Origin: Proteobacteria bacterium UBA6920
Lineage (GTDB): Bacteria > Pseudomonadota > Gammaproteobacteria > SG8-11
Assembly (NCBI GenBank): GCA_002448875.1
Contig: DKAS01000249.1
Location: forward strand, 1-8,537
Reading direction: 5' to 3'
DNA length: 8,537 nucleotides
The translations under genes were made by a program, and so were the position numbers. The notes under the pieces are model-generated. The model made no database searches. It was not told the DNA's origin and saw only the letters and a list, made by a program, of their open reading frames with translations. This document shows, piece by piece, positions 1-6,180 of this stretch (within the stretch, counting starts at the first letter, position 1; each line of letters begins with the position of its first letter).

Positions 1-6
1 GCGGTT

Positions 7-26
7 AAAAAAGGGGGGATTACCCC
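7..26 (-). terminator. weak intrinsic terminator-like hairpin
   Basis: Read on the - strand, GGGG-TAAT-CCCC is followed by CC and then six T. The stem is only four GC pairs and the loop holds the stop codon of the small - strand gene. The geometry is terminator-like, but the stem is short, so efficiency would be modest. Confidence 0.3.
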
Positions 27-307
27 AGCATCTGATCTTTGTTCCGGCAATGCAGGACGATTCCACTCCCTATCGACTGACTTCGCCATTTCCCGATGTC
101 GTCAAAGTTGAGTTTGATCCCGCGAAATTCGATTTCAAACTCACTGCTGCCCAGCGCGTCCTGGCGGATAGGAACATTGATCTTTCCCACAACCCCAGTT
201 TGCGGTTGCTGACCAACGACGTAGCGTTGAATCTGTATGAGGTGATGTAGAAAAGTCCAACAGGCGATTAATATGGATAGCCAGAGCAGGAGAAATTTCG
301 CTATCAT
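20..307 (-). CDS. possible small membrane-anchored protein, unknown function
   Basis: I do not recognise this 95-residue reading frame. It begins with a hydrophobic stretch (about residues 4-22, rich in Leu, Ile and Phe), which could be a single membrane anchor or uncleaved signal. A polar part with alternating hydrophobic residues follows and ends in a short Cys/Lys-containing tail. Its stop codon lies inside a small GC hairpin followed by six T on the - strand, the layout of a gene ending at a terminator, which is the main reason for listing it. No convincing ribosome binding site precedes the ATG at 307. It points away from the polysaccharide genes, so it may belong to the neighbouring chromosome rather than the cluster. 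A + strand frame at 50-250 overlaps it and looks less protein-like. Confidence 0.35.
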   Translation of the reverse strand: MIAKFLLLWLSILIACWTFLHHLIQIQRYVVGQQPQTGVVGKINVPIRQDALGSSEFEIEFRGIKLNFDDIGKWRSQSIGSGIVLHCRNKDQMLG

Positions 308-390
308 AGTCGCAGCTGAACCGTTAATGGCCTGCCAATATTCTTGAATAAATCCATCGGAAATAATTTAGGCCATACAACATTCTGGCA

Positions 391-629
391 TTGCGGGTTA
401 GCGCGGATTCTAGCAGCCATTCCCATGATCACCCTTCAGTAAATGCAGTTATCGTCACCTATAAGCCGCGGGTCGAGCCCATGCAGGTACTTTGTGCTGC
501 CATCTTCTCCAGGTAGATCACCTGTCCATCGTCGGCAACGGCTCCCGCATCGAAATCCAGGCCTGCCTGTCGAACGAACTGAAAGTGGCAGGTGGTGAAT
601 CCGGTGCGTTTGATGTAGAAAAAAAGTAG
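391..629 (+). pseudogene. decayed 5' fragment of a GT2 rhamnosyltransferase-type gene
   Basis: Frame 1 reads AVIVTYKPRVEPMQ from 445 and hits a TAG at 514. Shifting frame at about 511-513 continues as VDHLSIVGNGS, up to a TAG at 627-629. This is the start of a family-2 glycosyltransferase: a first beta strand with VTY, then QVDxLxIVxNxS. It aligns codon for codon with residues 8-40 of the intact GT2 at 4372-5271 if one base is restored near 511; the first 18 bases (445-462) differ at only one position. Beyond the NGS motif about 29 codons follow without clear similarity, and the remaining two-thirds of such a gene is absent. No start codon with a ribosome site is visible; TTG at 391 is the earliest candidate I considered. 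It is non-functional as it stands and marks an earlier version of the cluster. Confidence 0.6.
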
Positions 630-843
630 TAAAAAAGATGCAAACAACTTGAAAAACACCGATCGGAAAAAATTTCTAAATTTTATTATATAGTGGCAAA
701 TTTATGCCCTCATTGGAAATTATTGACTGTAGTGTGGAAAATAAATACCTGATTACATTGTATATTATCTCACTTACTGGTTAACACAGCGATATCGTGT
801 TAGTTTTACAATAATTGAGCAATAGTAGAGAATCAGAATATTA
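630..843. promoter_or_regulatory. AT-rich non-coding region, likely promoter area for the first glycosyltransferase gene
   Basis: About 214 bases without a plausible gene lie upstream of the 844 start, which begins the + strand run. Candidate elements are TTGACT at 723-728, TATATT at 761-766 and TACAAT at 807-812, preceded by TTAACA at 781-786 with a 20-base spacer. None combine with ideal 16-18-base spacing, so no single promoter can be fixed. I did not find the JUMPstart/ops element GGCGGTAG that precedes many enterobacterial O-antigen operons. Confidence 0.3.
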
Positions 844-1842
844 ATGAAAACAGAAATAGTTGCGTCCGTCATTATACCAACTAAAAATCCAGGTGAGCTT
901 TTTAGAAAAGTACTGGACATGGTACGCAGTCAAAATACAGATTTTAAGTTTGATGTTCTTATAATCGATTCTGGATCAACAGATGGTACTATAGAATATG
1001 TGGAAGAAATTATTAGGCAGGATTCTCGGATTGAGCTGTACCAAATTTCTCCCGCTGAATTTGGGCATGGCCGAACTCGCAATCTCGCGATTTCAATGAC
1101 AACTGGTAAATATGCGGTTTTGCTTACCCATGACGCTTGCCCGACATCTGATAGGTGGCTCGAGAATCTTGTTCGAATAGCAGATAGTGATGTGAAAATC
1201 GCTGGTGTATTTGGGAAGCATATTGCCTATCCTAGCGCAAATCCCTTTGTCAAAAACGAGCTTGAATCGCACTTCGCTACGTTTGAAAACTCTCCAGTAG
1301 TAAAGCTTGACGATGCAGATCGCTATAAAACAGATTCAAGATATCGACAATATCTTCATTTTTTTTCGGATAACAATGCACTAATAAGAAGAAGCGTGTG
1401 GGAGAAAATCCAATATCCAGATGTAGAGTTTGCTGAAGATCAGATATGGGCAAAAAAAATAATAGAAGCGGGTTGGAGTAAGGCTTATGCGCAAAATGCG
1501 GTAGTTTACCATTCGCATGATTATACGCTAGTTGAAAGATTCAAGCGTAGTTTCGATGAAAGTTATGCATATCTTCTATTGTTCGACTACAAATTGGTCT
1601 CCAATCTAGCATCTGTCATAAAAACATGGGTGCGCTTGACTGCTAGAGATAGTTATTTTTTTTTACGATCAAAATTTTGGCGTAGATCGTTTTTCTTTTT
1701 TTTACTTATGCCGTTTGATAATTTTTTGCGAGCATTGGGTTACTATCTGGGCGCAAAGGGAAAAAGTCTATCGTGGCGCATTAGGAAGAAGCTGTCGCTT
1801 GATCATAAGTTATTTTTAAAATCACAAATGTCCAAGAAGTAA
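844..1842 (+). CDS. family 2 glycosyltransferase (putative rhamnosyltransferase)
   Basis: This 332-residue, GT-A fold enzyme transfers a sugar from a nucleotide donor to the growing lipid-linked repeat unit at the cytoplasmic face of the inner membrane. Visible motifs are the N-terminal strand SVIIPTKN (residues 8-15), the nucleotide-binding DSGSTDGT (42-49), EFGHGRTRN (72-80), THDA (95-98) at the DxD position, SDNNALIRRSVWE (175-187), and the catalytic-region ED (198-199) with W202. The FGHGRTRN and THDA pattern is one I associate with GT2 proteins annotated as rhamnosyltransferases; donor and acceptor cannot be read from sequence. The C-terminal part (about 280-320) is hydrophobic then very basic, fitting membrane association. 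The ATG has only a weak purine-rich site upstream. Codon use is AT-rich, unlike the genes after 5280. Four homopolymer runs of 8-9 bases lie inside it. The next gene starts 10 bases downstream. Confidence 0.88.
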   Translation: MKTEIVASVIIPTKNPGELFRKVLDMVRSQNTDFKFDVLIIDSGSTDGTIEYVEEIIRQDSRIELYQISPAEFGHGRTRNLAISMTTGKYAVLLTHDACPTSDRWLENLVRIADSDVKIAGVFGKHIAYPSANPFVKNELESHFATFENSPVVKLDDADRYKTDSRYRQYLHFFSDNNALIRRSVWEKIQYPDVEFAEDQIWAKKIIEAGWSKAYAQNAVVYHSHDYTLVERFKRSFDESYAYLLLFDYKLVSNLASVIKTWVRLTARDSYFFLRSKFWRRSFFFFLLMPFDNFLRALGYYLGAKGKSLSWRIRKKLSLDHKLFLKSQMSKK

Positions 1843-1845
1843 GGA
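1841..1845 (+). promoter_or_regulatory. ribosome binding site supporting a TTG start
   Basis: AAGGA overlaps the TAA stop of the upstream glycosyltransferase and lies seven bases before TTG at 1853. This spacing decides the unusual start and suggests the two genes are translated in sequence. Confidence 0.6.
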
Positions 1846-1852
1846 AAATTAC

Positions 1853-3124
1853 TTGAGTTATAGAGAAATTATTCGCCGTTCGTATATCGTTTACAGATAT
1901 ACGAGAGATCATGGTTTGTTGTCGACGCTAAAACAAGTAAGTGTAAAATTGAAAAAATTAGTTTCAGGACGCAATATATTAAAAACAGATGTTCTAGAAA
2001 AGTTGGAAGTGGTGAGATTGTCACGGGTCTCTGAAGAGCTTGTTGAAGGTGAGGTTGAGGGAAATACAATTAACTGGATTGTCCCGCCGTTTGGAAGAGG
2101 GTCGGGTGGGCACTTAAATATTTTTAGATTTATATCAAATCTGGAAAAGCTTGGGTTTGAGTGCAGGGTTGTCATCGTTGGAATGCCGCAACCATTTTCA
2201 GCATCACATGCCAAAGAAAAAATCGCAGAGTTTTTCTTTCACCTCAAGGCAAACGTATTTTTGGAAAACGATAATATTCCGGCTGCGTACTACACCATTG
2301 CAACGGAATGGAAGACGGCATATTGGGTTAGGAACTATCCAGCCACGAAATATCGATGTTATTTCGTACAAGATTTTGAACCATGGTTCTACGCTGTTGG
2401 ATCAACCTATATCTTGGCTGAAGAAACCTATAGATTTGGTTTCATTGGAATAACCGCGGGGCGGTGGTTGAAAAACAAGTTGTCATCCGAATATAAAATG
2501 ACTACCTATGATGTAGGATTCTCGTATGATAGGGAAATTTATCGCCCACTACCACGAGATATGCAATCTAAGAAGCGGAGCGTTTTATTTTATTCACGTC
2601 CTTCTACCCCGCGCAGGGGGTTCGAGTTAGGATTGTTGGTGTTTGAAAGTTTATTGAAGATCTCGCCTGATATCGAAATTATTTTTGCAGGATGGAATAT
2701 TTCCGAATACGAAATTCCGTATAAAGTTACTAGTGTTGGAATTCTGTCTCCAGGGGAGTTGCCGAATTTGTATAGTAGGTGCGATGCGGCACTGGTGCTA
2801 TCTCTAACAAACTTATCTTTGTTGCCATTGGAGCTGATGGCATGCGGTGTGCCCGTAGTGAGTAACAAAGGGCCCTGGACAGAGTGGTTGCTAAACGATG
2901 ATAACTCCAGGCTGGCGGTGGCTACCGTCCCGGACCTTGTTGAAGCCTTGTGGTCTGTGCTAAGTAACCCGGGCGAAGCGCAACGTCTTCGTGAAGGCGG
3001 GTTTAAAACGGCTGCTTCATCCGACTGGTTTGCGGAGGCGTCAAAGATGGCTGATATTTTGCGAATTATCGATAGTTGTGGCCAAGAACTAGCAAATGAT
3101 GCTTCTTCCGGGGTCGAAAAGTGA
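1853..3124 (+). CDS. WsaF-like GT4 rhamnosyltransferase
   Basis: This 423-residue GT-B glycosyltransferase resembles the WsaF family, whose founder is a beta-1,2-rhamnosyltransferase of S-layer glycan synthesis in Geobacillus. A basic helical start (1-40) leads to the N-terminal domain with GRGSGGHLNIFRF (81-93) and the characteristic YFVQDFEPWFYAVGSTY (170-186), then AEETYRFGFIGITAGRWL (189-206). The C-terminal donor-binding domain begins near 240 and includes YSRPSTPRRGFELG (247-260) and the GT4-type segment LSLLPLELMACGVPVV (321-336), with E327 at the usual nucleotide-sugar position. The start is TTG: an AAGGA (1841-1845) overlaps the stop of the preceding gene and sits seven bases upstream, and no ATG fits. 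It overlaps the next gene by four bases, implying translational coupling. Rhamnose as donor is inferred from the family. Confidence 0.85.
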   Translation: MSYREIIRRSYIVYRYTRDHGLLSTLKQVSVKLKKLVSGRNILKTDVLEKLEVVRLSRVSEELVEGEVEGNTINWIVPPFGRGSGGHLNIFRFISNLEKLGFECRVVIVGMPQPFSASHAKEKIAEFFFHLKANVFLENDNIPAAYYTIATEWKTAYWVRNYPATKYRCYFVQDFEPWFYAVGSTYILAEETYRFGFIGITAGRWLKNKLSSEYKMTTYDVGFSYDREIYRPLPRDMQSKKRSVLFYSRPSTPRRGFELGLLVFESLLKISPDIEIIFAGWNISEYEIPYKVTSVGILSPGELPNLYSRCDAALVLSLTNLSLLPLELMACGVPVVSNKGPWTEWLLNDDNSRLAVATVPDLVEALWSVLSNPGEAQRLREGGFKTAASSDWFAEASKMADILRIIDSCGQELANDASSGVEK

Positions 3125-4077
3125 GGCAACTGTCGGATCTGAGATGCGTTGTATTTGGCGGCTGGGGATTTATTGGGTCAAATTTATGCAGGTCATTGGC
3201 AAGCAAGGTAAGTTCTCTGCGTGTTTTTGGTAGGAGAAGGTCATCTGCCAAAGATTTAGATGGGATAGAATGGATTAAAGGTGATTTTTTAGATCCGTCA
3301 GCTGTTGCTTCTGCCGTCTCTGGTTGCGATGTTGTCATTCACTTAGTGGCAAATTCCACGCCTGCCAGTAGTAATGTAGACAAGGTTTTTGATTACCAAT
3401 CAAATGTAGTTGCTTCATTGCAATTACTAGAAGCCTGTAGGGAGGCTCGTGTAAGGAGGGTAGTTTATTTGTCATCTGGGGGGACTATCTATGGTATTCC
3501 AGAGAAGGTTCCAACACCTGAAAGCGTACCGCTAAATCCAATTAGCGCCTATGGAATCACAAAGCTTACGATCGAGAAATATCTCGCGTTATATGACTAT
3601 TTATATGGGATCGAGTACCGCGTGCTGCGAGTGAGTAATCCATACGGTCCGTTTCAGGTATCGATGAAAAATCAGGGTGTAGTTGCTGCATTTCTAACGA
3701 GAGCCTTGACAGGGAGGCCAATAGAAATATGGGGTGATGGATCTATTGTTAGGGATTACATTTATATAGAGGATGTCGTTGAGTCATTGGAATTAGCGCT
3801 TACTCATGAAGGCCAATCTCGAATCTTTAATATCGGAAGCGGGCATGGGTTGAGCCTGAACGAAATATATAAGGCCGTGGAGCAAGCGCTTGGAAGAAAT
3901 ATTGAGGTACGATATTACGATGGTCGAAAAGTAGATGTGCCTTGTAACATTCTCGATGTTGGGCTTGCAGAAAAAGATTTGCGATGGAAGCCAAAAACTA
4001 GTTTTCCAACTGGTTTAAGAAGAACCATCGCATGGTTTCAGCAAGATCTTCATACTGAAAATAAATCAAAGAACTGA
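3121..4077 (+). CDS. NAD-dependent nucleotide-sugar epimerase/dehydratase (extended SDR)
   Basis: This 318-residue protein is of normal length for GalE-like extended short-chain dehydrogenases, which act on UDP- or dTDP-sugars in the cytoplasm. It has the Rossmann glycine motif GGWGFIG (13-19), GDFLD (54-58), HLVANSTP (74-81), the YGITK catalytic pair Y144/K148, RVSNPYGP (170-177) and WGDGSIVRDYIYIEDVV (204-220). The last motif is typical of 4-epimerases and 4,6-dehydratases rather than simple 4-keto reductases. The segment aligned with the catalytic Ser/Thr reads SSGGTIYG (118-125), placing Gly120 where E. coli GalE has Ser124. The GTG start shares four bases (GTGA) with the end of the WsaF-like gene, so coupling is likely. 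It probably supplies a precursor for one of the neighbouring transferases; a 4-epimerase role is the best guess, exact substrate unknown. Confidence 0.85.
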   Translation: MRQLSDLRCVVFGGWGFIGSNLCRSLASKVSSLRVFGRRRSSAKDLDGIEWIKGDFLDPSAVASAVSGCDVVIHLVANSTPASSNVDKVFDYQSNVVASLQLLEACREARVRRVVYLSSGGTIYGIPEKVPTPESVPLNPISAYGITKLTIEKYLALYDYLYGIEYRVLRVSNPYGPFQVSMKNQGVVAAFLTRALTGRPIEIWGDGSIVRDYIYIEDVVESLELALTHEGQSRIFNIGSGHGLSLNEIYKAVEQALGRNIEVRYYDGRKVDVPCNILDVGLAEKDLRWKPKTSFPTGLRRTIAWFQQDLHTENKSKN

Positions 4078-4130
4078 TGCTTTCAGATCAGGTTATCAGG
4101 AACGTGCGGAAACAATAAAAACCGAGGAGG

Positions 4131-4310
4131 ATGCTGATACAATGCCAGAAAATCGTGGAGGTCAGTGAAAGACGAGAGCTGACTCAGCAAACATTGCTGG
4201 TTGGTTGGCGGGCCACAATAGCGATCCTCTGTGGCCAACTTGGGGAACTTCCAAATCAAAGAAAAAAGCGATTGGAAACTTGCTATATGTACTACAAAAT
4301 GCTTGAATAA
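4131..4310 (+). CDS. doubtful small ORF, 59 residues
   Basis: An open frame from ATG at 4131 to TAA at 4308-4310 would encode a 59-residue Gln/Arg/Leu-rich peptide with a short hydrophobic middle (around residues 24-36) and a basic, Tyr-rich end. GAGGAGG (4124-4130) directly touches the ATG, too close for an ideal ribosome site; it is better spaced for ATG at 4142, which gives only eight codons. I do not recognise the product. It overlaps both hairpins, so it may be chance or the remnant of a lost gene. Confidence 0.18.
   Translation: MLIQCQKIVEVSERRELTQQTLLVGWRATIAILCGQLGELPNQRKKRLETCYMYYKMLE
4185..4199. repeat. perfect inverted repeat, 6-bp stem, 3-base loop
   Basis: CAGCAA-ACA-TTGCTG forms a perfect six-pair hairpin. 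No T-run follows, so it is not an obvious terminator. It lies 11 bases before a second, larger inverted repeat. Confidence 0.5.
4211..4236. repeat. perfect inverted repeat, 7-bp stem, 12-base loop
   Basis: GGCCACA at 4211-4217 pairs perfectly with TGTGGCC at 4230-4236. With a bulge on the left arm, the flanking GTTGG (4204-4208) could also pair with CCAAC (4235-4239) in an alternative fold. No U-tract follows directly. It could be an RNA leader structure, a protein-binding palindrome or the end of a lost element. Confidence 0.5.
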
Positions 4311-4328
4311 TTTATGTTAATTCTTTTC

Positions 4329-4334
4329 TATAAT
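4329..4334 (+). promoter_or_regulatory. candidate -10 element upstream of the second GT2 gene
   Basis: TATAAT matches the sigma-70 -10 consensus fully and would give a leader of about 30 bases to ATG at 4372. The nearest -35-like hexamer, TTGAAT at 4303-4308, has a 20-base spacer, which is too long, so this promoter is tentative. Confidence 0.35.
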
Positions 4335-4371
4335 TGTCTCTCAATCGCACTATTTGATTAGATACAGATCA

Positions 4372-5271
4372 ATGCCCCCCCCTCTAGTAGCAGCAGTTAT
4401 CGTGACCTATTTCCCTGATGTAGCTATATTCAACAAAGCTGTCAGCGCGATAGCTCCCCAAGTTGATCTTCTTATCCTAGTCAATAATAGCCCCCATGAG
4501 GAACGAGGGGATATGACGACCGGCACAATGCAGGGACGAATCGTAAACATTGATCTTAAAACTAATCTTGGCGTGGCCGCCGCTCAAAATGTCGGAATCA
4601 CTCTGGCAAGAGAACGAGGCGCAAAGTACGTCGTTCTTTTTGACCATGACAGTATTCCCGCCCCTGACATGATTTTACGCTTGCTGACCGCGGCACAATC
4701 ACAACCCCTGGTTGCCGCAGTGGGGCCGTGTTACCTCGATCCTCGACGCACGATCCCGGTACCATTCATCCGCATAGAAGGTTTAAAACTGGTTAGGGCC
4801 ACCTGTCAGGACACGGTTTCAGTAGTGCCGGTAGACTACCTGATATCATCCGGTTGCCTGATACCGATGTCAGTGTTAGACGAAGTAGGAGTTATGAGAG
4901 AGGATTTGTTCATCGATTATATTGACATCGAGTGGGGTTTACGGGCCCGTTCCCACGGATTTCAGTGCTATGGTGTCTGCGGGGCAAATATGGAGCACAA
5001 TCTTGGTGATAAACCCATCATTGTGTTGGGTAAACAGTTTCCATCCCATAGTCCATTGAGGCACTACTATCATTTTCGCAACGCGGTTTGTCTTTATCGT
5101 CAATTCTGGATTCCTATAAACTGGAAAATTGTGGATGGTTGGCGTTTGTTGCTACGTTACGGCTTTTACACCCTATTTGCTAAACCAAGATCCAAACACT
5201 TGAAAATGATGACCCTCGGCCTCTGGCACGGCCTCATCGGCCGTATGGGCCCGCTGCGCGATTCGCGTTAA
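4372..5271 (+). CDS. family 2 L-rhamnosyltransferase-type glycosyltransferase (RfbF/WbbL-like)
   Basis: This is a GT-A fold transferase of 299 residues from the ATG at 4372; an in-frame TTG at 4354 would add six residues but has no ribosome site. It shows AAVIVTYFPD (7-16), APQVDLLILVNNS (28-40), KTNLGVAAAQNVG (63-75), the metal-binding DHDS (91-94), YLISSGCLIP (156-165), EDLFIDYIDIEWGLRAR (177-193) and the C-terminal HSPLRHYYHFRNAV (226-239) and LGLWHGLIGRMG (282-293). This order is what I know from the TIGR01556 rhamnosyltransferase family, so transfer of L-rhamnose to a lipid-linked acceptor is likely but inferred. Eight C follow the start codon immediately. Composition is intermediate over most of the gene, but the last 18 or so codons are as GC-rich as the next gene, which starts eight bases downstream. 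Confidence 0.87.
   Translation: MPPPLVAAVIVTYFPDVAIFNKAVSAIAPQVDLLILVNNSPHEERGDMTTGTMQGRIVNIDLKTNLGVAAAQNVGITLARERGAKYVVLFDHDSIPAPDMILRLLTAAQSQPLVAAVGPCYLDPRRTIPVPFIRIEGLKLVRATCQDTVSVVPVDYLISSGCLIPMSVLDEVGVMREDLFIDYIDIEWGLRARSHGFQCYGVCGANMEHNLGDKPIIVLGKQFPSHSPLRHYYHFRNAVCLYRQFWIPINWKIVDGWRLLLRYGFYTLFAKPRSKHLKMMTLGLWHGLIGRMGPLRDSR
4375..4382 (+). repeat. C8 homopolymer directly after the start codon
   Basis: Eight C follow ATG 4372-4374 and encode Pro-Pro-Pro with the following T. Losing one C gives a TAG at codon 5; gaining one gives a TGA at codon 16. The tract would therefore act as an on/off switch if slippage occurs; that it does is inference. Confidence 0.5.
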
Positions 5272-5279
5272 AATCCGCC

Positions 5280-6173
5280 ATGCATCCCGTTTCGGTGATT
5301 ATCGTCAACTACAACGCCGGCCCCCTGCTGGCGGCCTGCGTCGAGACCTGCCTGGGCAAGGTGGCGCAGGTGATCGTGGTCGATAACGCCTCGTCCGATA
5401 CCAGCCTGGCGGCCGTGGAAAGCCGATTTGCCGGCAACGACTCCCTCAAGATCGTGCGCTCCCGCCGCAATTTGGGCTTCGCCCGCGCCTGCAATATCGG
5501 CATCGGCTATTGCGATCAGCCCTTTCTGCTGTTTTTCAATCCCGATTGCGAGCTGCAGGAAACCGCCCTGAATCGACTGCTGGCGGTGTTGCAGGCCGAC
5601 GCCAGAGCCGGCATGGTTGGCGGTCTGCTGGTGGATGCCGACGGCCGGGAGCAGGGCGGGGGGCGGCGCGCCATTCCCACGCCGTGGCGGTCGTTCGTGC
5701 GCGCCTTCGGACTGTCCCGCCTTTCCCACCGCTGGCCCAAGCTGTTCTTTGACTTTCATCTGCACAAACAGGCCCTGCCCACCGAACCGACGGAGGTGGA
5801 GGCCATCTCCGGCGCCTGCATGCTGGTCAAGCGGCCGGCGCTGCAGGAGGTCGGTCCCTGGGACAAGCGCTATTTCCTGCACTGCGAGGATCTGGACTGG
5901 TGCATGCGTTTTCGCCAGCAGGGCTGGAAGATCCTGTTCGTGCCCGACGCGGTGGTGGTGCATCACAAGGGCGCCTGCAGTCGGCGGCGGCCGATTTTCG
6001 TCGAGTGGCATAAACATCGCGGCATGGTGCATTTCTATCGCAAGTTTTTTCGCGATCATTACCCCGGCGGCCTGTTAATGCTGGTGGTGGCCGGCGTCTG
6101 GCTGCGCTTTTCGGCGCTGGCGGTGTATCATGTGGGCGCCCGACTCGGCGGGCGTTTGCTGGGTCGTCGCTAG
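5280..6173 (+). CDS. family 2 glycosyltransferase, WbbL-like
   Basis: This 297-residue GT-A fold enzyme begins with VSVIIVNYNAGP (4-15) and carries VIVVDNASSD (31-40), RNLGFARACNIG (63-74), FFNPDC (85-90) with the NPD form of the DxD motif, AISGACMLVKRPA (175-187), and HCEDLDWCMRFRQQGW (201-216) with the likely catalytic Asp/Glu at 203-204. VHHKGAC (227-233) follows, then a hydrophobic helix near 262-285 and a basic end, suggesting membrane attachment. The pattern is common in O-antigen transferases annotated as rhamnosyltransferases, but the sugar cannot be assigned. The ATG follows the previous stop by eight bases with no clear ribosome site, suggesting coupled translation. From here the sequence is strongly GC-rich (48 of 60 bases at 5641-5700), and long empty frames on the opposite strand are by-products of that. 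Confidence 0.87.
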   Translation: MHPVSVIIVNYNAGPLLAACVETCLGKVAQVIVVDNASSDTSLAAVESRFAGNDSLKIVRSRRNLGFARACNIGIGYCDQPFLLFFNPDCELQETALNRLLAVLQADARAGMVGGLLVDADGREQGGGRRAIPTPWRSFVRAFGLSRLSHRWPKLFFDFHLHKQALPTEPTEVEAISGACMLVKRPALQEVGPWDKRYFLHCEDLDWCMRFRQQGWKILFVPDAVVVHHKGACSRRRPIFVEWHKHRGMVHFYRKFFRDHYPGGLLMLVVAGVWLRFSALAVYHVGARLGGRLLGRR

Positions 6174-6180
6174 AGAAATT

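Larger units (their letters stand above)
4078..4371. other. intergenic gap with two hairpins and no clear gene
   Basis: These 294 bases separate the AT-rich cassette from the next glycosyltransferase. They hold a GAGGAGG purine box (4124-4130), a doubtful 59-codon frame (4131-4310), two inverted repeats (4185-4199 and 4211-4236) and a consensus -10 hexamer (4329-4334). I recognise no insertion sequence end or RNA gene. The sequence reads like a scar or leader region between two cassettes. Confidence 0.5.

Noticed and set aside
50..250. 66-codon + strand frame near the left edge
   Set aside because: No ribosome site or family resemblance, and it overlaps the slightly better supported - strand frame.
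640..843. JUMPstart/ops antitermination element before the first gene
   Set aside because: The GGCGGTAG core is not present in the leader.
2590..3129. 179-codon - strand frame opposite the end of the WsaF-like gene
   Set aside because: Ser/Asn-rich without recognisable domain, opposite a well-supported GT4 C-terminal domain.
4119..4310. Possible transposase remnant in the gap
   Set aside because: The frame briefly suggested an IS3-type segment (VEVSERR), but the rest does not match, and no terminal inverted repeats or target duplications are visible.
5268..6059. Long - strand open frame (263 codons) opposite the GC-rich GT2 gene
   Set aside because: Its His/Gln/Gly-rich product has no domain pattern. 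The + strand frame has clear GT2 motifs, and high GC content produces such antisense frames.
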